Assembly (NCBI GenBank): GCA_009785885.1
Contig: WQUE01000081.1
Coordinates: 1 to 6,413 of the forward strand
DNA length: 6,413 nt
From: Actinomycetes bacterium
GTDB taxonomy: Bacteria > Actinomycetota > Actinomycetes > Propionibacteriales > Propionibacteriaceae
Direction: 5' to 3'
Position numbers and translations under genes: made by a program. The notes under the pieces are model-generated. The model was given only the letters and a program-made list of their open reading frames with translations, was not told the DNA's origin and did no database searches. This document shows, piece by piece, positions 4,320-6,413 of this stretch. The number at the start of each line of letters is the position of its first letter. The first letter of the stretch is position 1.

Positions 4320-6413
4320 CTACTCGGCCGACCAGCGGCGGCGCGCCACCCACGCGCCGAGGACCAGCAGCGTGAGCGCAAGCATGGACGCCCCGGCGGC
4401 GGACGCCCGGGCGGCGTCGTCCGCGGCCGTACCGCCGGTCGGGGCGTCGGGCCGGACGGGGACGTTGCCGTTCCACTCGTCCTCGCAGGTGACCGGCTTG
4501 CCGGTCACATCGCCGGTGGCGATCACGATCACCTTGTCGGAGTGCTTTTGGCCCCGCGCGAGCGCAGGCAGCGTGCCCGTGCAGGTGAACGACTCGCCGG
4601 GGCGGAACGGTCCCGCCCACGTCGTGCCCGTCGCCGGCCCGCCGAGTCCGGAGAAGTCGCACGTCAGCCCGGTGAGGACGCCAACGCCGGCGATCGTCTG
4701 ATCTTTCACGACCAGGTTGATCAGCGACTCGGTGCCGTCGTTCGTCACGACGACGCTGATCGGCGTCGCGACGTCCGGGGCGAGACGCTTCGCGGTGCCG
4801 TCGTAGTCGCCGGTCGTGATCGTGTCGCCGTTCGCCGTGTCGTACTTCACGTCCTCCATGTGCGGGGCGGGCTCGGCCGCATTCACGCGCGCCGCATCGG
4901 GCGGGGACGTCACGGTCCAGGCGGTCGAAGAGCCGTCCGGGTTCGGCAGCGGGGCGCCGTCCGCGTCGGCTGGCGTCCCTTCCACGGACGCGGTGTTCAC
5001 GACCGCGTCCCCGGAGTCCAGTGCGGCGGTGTTCGTGATCTCGGCCGTCGTGCACGTGATCACGGCCGAGGCGCCGACGTTCAGCCGCGGCGTGATGATC
5101 ATGCCGTTGTCGCAGCCGGCGGTCATGATCCCGTGGCCGCCGCCGGTGAGCGTGTCGGTCAGCGTCAGGTTGAGTAACGGCACGTCGCCGGTGTTCGTGA
5201 TCGCGACCAGCCAGGCGGCGATGCCGTCGTAGTCGACCGTGGTCGCCTTCACCCAGCCGTCCGCGGCGAGTGTCGCCGGTCCGGCCGAGAACTCCGGGGG
5301 CACCGGGCATCCGATGCCGCCCTGGCATACCCACTTCGACAAGGTTACCTGCGGGTGGACGGGCACCGGGGCCGGCGGCGGGGCAACCGTGTTCACCTCG
5401 GCCGCGTCCGGATGGGAGACGACCGTCCAGGACGCACTGCCGTCCGGGTTGGGCAGCGGGGTGCCGTCGGGAGCGGCGGGCGTGCCGGTTGCGGACGCCG
5501 TGTTCACCACGGCCGTCCCGGATCCGATCAACGACGTGTCGGTGATCTGGGCGGTCGTGCAGGTGATCACGGTCGACGCGCCGGCGGGCAGCAGCGGCGC
5601 GATCAGCGTGCCGTCCGCGCATTCGGGTGAGGTCTCGCCGCGTCCGTCGCCGGTGATCGTGTCGGCGAGCGTGACGTGCGCCAGGGCCGTGTCGCCGTCG
5701 TTGGTCACGACGATCAGCCACGTGGCGTCGCTGTCGTAGGTGACGGTCGTGGCCTTCACCCAGCCGGCGGACGCCAGGGCGGACGTCGTGGCCACCGCCG
5801 GTACCGCGCAGCCCGTGCCGGTCCGGCAGACCCACTTCGACAGGTCGAGCTGCGGGTTCACGGTGGGCGGTGCGGGCGGGGTGCGGGTGTTCGCCTCGGC
5901 CGCATCCGGACCCGACGTCACCGTCCACGCAGCGGAACCGTCCGGGTTGGGCAGCGGGGTTCCGTCGTCGCCGGCGGGCGTGCCCGTGGCGTAGGCGGTG
6001 TTCACGACGGCGTGCCCCGACCCGATCAGGGACGTGTTCGTGATCTCAGGTGTCGTGCAGGTGATCACCGAGGAGGCGCCGGTGCCGAGCAACGGCGTGA
6101 TCACGGTGCCGTCGGCGCAGGCCGCCGTGGTCGCGCCATGGCCGTCGCCCGTGACCGCGTCGGACAACCTCACGTTCGCCAGCGGCACATCGCCGGTGTT
6201 CGTGATCACGATGAGCCAGGTGGCGGCCGTGTCGTACGCGACCGTCGTGGCCTTCACCCAGCCGTCGGCGGCGAGCGCCGCGGTCGTGGGGGTCGTCGGG
6301 ACGGCGCAGCCCGTGCCCGTCAGGCATACCCACTTCGACAAGGTGAGCTGCGGGTTGGGTGGTGGTGGGGCGGGTGGTGCGACGGTGTTCGCCTCGGCGG
6401 CGTCCGGAGGCGA
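4320..6413 (-). CDS. Secreted repeat protein with tandem DUF11-like domains and C-terminal membrane anchor (5' end missing)
   Basis: The frame is open from the window edge (6413) to the TAG at 4322-4320, about 697 visible codons; the true start and any signal peptide lie outside. A TTG at 6341 is inside a repeat, not a start. The protein has three full tandem repeats of 164-167 residues plus the end of a fourth at the edge, then a 176-residue C-terminal region. Each repeat runs LSKWVC...GC, GWVKATTV, a DUF11-like strand (WLIVITNTGDVPL in the first), VITCTT, VVNTA and LPNPDGS, then a Pro-rich linker. DUF11 domains are immunoglobulin-like modules of bacterial surface proteins. The C-terminal region holds a further diverged DUF11-like domain, then a hydrophobic segment (about 19 residues) and an RRR tail, so the protein is probably anchored in the membrane with repeats outside. 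DAPTGG, 42 residues from the end, resembles but does not match a sortase motif. Its function is unknown; adhesion or a surface-layer role is only a guess. Confidence 0.88.
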   Translation of the reverse strand, partial: SPPDAAEANTVAPPAPPPPNPQLTLSKWVCLTGTGCAVPTTPTTAALAADGWVKATTVAYDTAATWLIVITNTGDVPLANVRLSDAVTGDGHGATTAACADGTVITPLLGTGASSVITCTTPEITNTSLIGSGHAVVNTAYATGTPAGDDGTPLPNPDGSAAWTVTSGPDAAEANTRTPPAPPTVNPQLDLSKWVCRTGTGCAVPAVATTSALASAGWVKATTVTYDSDATWLIVVTNDGDTALAHVTLADTITGDGRGETSPECADGTLIAPLLPAGASTVITCTTAQITDTSLIGSGTAVVNTASATGTPAAPDGTPLPNPDGSASWTVVSHPDAAEVNTVAPPPAPVPVHPQVTLSKWVCQGGIGCPVPPEFSAGPATLAADGWVKATTVDYDGIAAWLVAITNTGDVPLLNLTLTDTLTGGGHGIMTAGCDNGMIITPRLNVGASAVITCTTAEITNTAALDSGDAVVNTASVEGTPADADGAPLPNPDGSSTAWTVTSPPDAARVNAAEPAPHMEDVKYDTANGDTITTGDYDGTAKRLAPDVATPISVVVTNDGTESLINLVVKDQTIAGVGVLTGLTCDFSGLGGPATGTTWAGPFRPGESFTCTGTLPALARGQKHSDKVIVIATGDVTGKPVTCEDEWNGNVPVRPDAPTGGTAADDAARASAAGASMLALTLLVLGAWVARRRWSAE
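4323..4454 (-). other. C-terminal anchor region of the repeat protein
   Basis: The last 44 codons encode DAPTGG (DAPTG at 4448-4434), a short acidic/alanine stretch, a hydrophobic helix containing SMLALTLLVLGAW and the basic tail ARRRWSAE. The order motif-helix-arginines is that of a cell-wall sorting signal, but the first residue of an LAxTG-type motif would be Leu and is Asp here. A simple C-terminal transmembrane anchor is the safer reading. Confidence 0.6.
4851..5342 (-). repeat. DUF11-like repeat 3 (coding, 164 residues)
   Basis: This is the third and most diverged full repeat of the surface protein. It opens with LSKWVCQGGIGCPVP and carries a 2-residue insertion relative to the other two before the DUF11 core, which reads ITNTGDVPLLNLTLTD. 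It keeps all four cysteines (relative positions 6, 12, 77, 97) and the LPNPDG segment. Its linker is short and ends at HMED, where the distinct C-terminal region begins. Confidence 0.85.
5343..5843 (-). repeat. DUF11-like repeat 2 (coding, 167 residues)
   Basis: The second full repeat opens with LSKWVCRTGTGCAVP and has cysteines at relative positions 6, 12, 75 and 95. By eye it matches repeat 1 without gaps at about 103 of the first 140 residues. The closing linker is rich in Pro, Val and Ala. Confidence 0.88.
5844..6341 (-). repeat. DUF11-like repeat 1 of the visible part (coding, 166 residues)
   Basis: The first complete repeat in the window opens with LSKWVCLTGTGCAVP and has cysteines at relative positions 6, 12, 75 and 95, with the DUF11 core ITNTGDVPLANVRLSD. 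The bases upstream (6413-6342) encode in frame the end of yet another repeat (PPDAAEANT, then a Pro-rich linker and NPQLT). The array therefore continues beyond the window. Confidence 0.88.

Noticed and set aside
4279..5928. Second minus-strand frame overlapping the repeat protein
   Set aside because: It is an Arg/His/Asp-rich frame-shifted shadow of the repeats; its own periodicity only reflects the DUF11 coding repeats.
4320..6341. A complete 673-residue gene starting at the TTG at 6341
   Set aside because: The TTG encodes the Leu of LSKWVC, which opens each repeat. The frame continues upstream to the window edge with the usual linker (PPDAAEANT and a Pro-rich stretch), so the gene is partial.
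4851..6413. The tandem array as a mobile or noncoding repeat
   Set aside because: The units are in frame, keep cysteines and core motifs and have coding-type third positions. There are no terminal inverted repeats or transposase.

Overview
The window is GC-rich DNA with a strong preference for G or C at third codon positions. Most long antisense frames are open only because of this composition. The base use, GTG start, gene content and compact operons point to an actinomycete-type bacterium (Actinomycetota), but no marker gene here fixes the genus. Nothing indicates a phage, plasmid backbone, CRISPR array, tRNA or rRNA.

Layout. A plus-strand short-chain dehydrogenase/reductase (27-857) faces a long minus-strand block. 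Read in the direction of minus-strand transcription, from high to low coordinates, the block holds: (1) the 3' two-thirds or so of a large secreted repeat protein (6413-4320, open at the window edge), with tandem DUF11-like, cysteine-containing repeats and a C-terminal membrane anchor; (2) a 143-bp intergenic region with two inverted repeats, one of them a 16-bp-arm palindrome; (3) a dienelactone-hydrolase-family protein (4176-3403); (4) a radical SAM/SPASM protein of the anaerobic sulfatase-maturase type with a C-terminal SEC-C zinc motif (3386-2130), whose Shine-Dalgarno sequence overlaps the stop of gene 3; (5) a 177-bp gap containing what looks like the decayed 3' end of a RelE/ParE toxin gene (about 2116-2042); (6) a flavodoxin-fold NAD(P)H:quinone-oxidoreductase-like protein (1952-1320); and (7) a hotdog-fold acyl-CoA thioesterase-like protein (1313-888) 6 bp behind it.

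How the genes may work together. Genes 3+4 and 6+7 form two tightly spaced pairs, and all four could be one transcript. The SDR, quinone reductase, thioesterase and dienelactone hydrolase suggest a small-molecule redox/hydrolase catabolic or detoxification neighbourhood. The maturase is the odd member, because no sulfatase or C/S-x-P-x-R substrate is encoded in the window. The surface protein looks like an independent unit.

I found no convincing wholly new system. The points most worth a second look are the RelE remnant abutting the maturase gene, the long palindrome at 4245-4286 with an overlapping second dyad, the four-cysteine DUF11 repeat family with a near-miss sortase-like C-terminus, and the orphan maturase.
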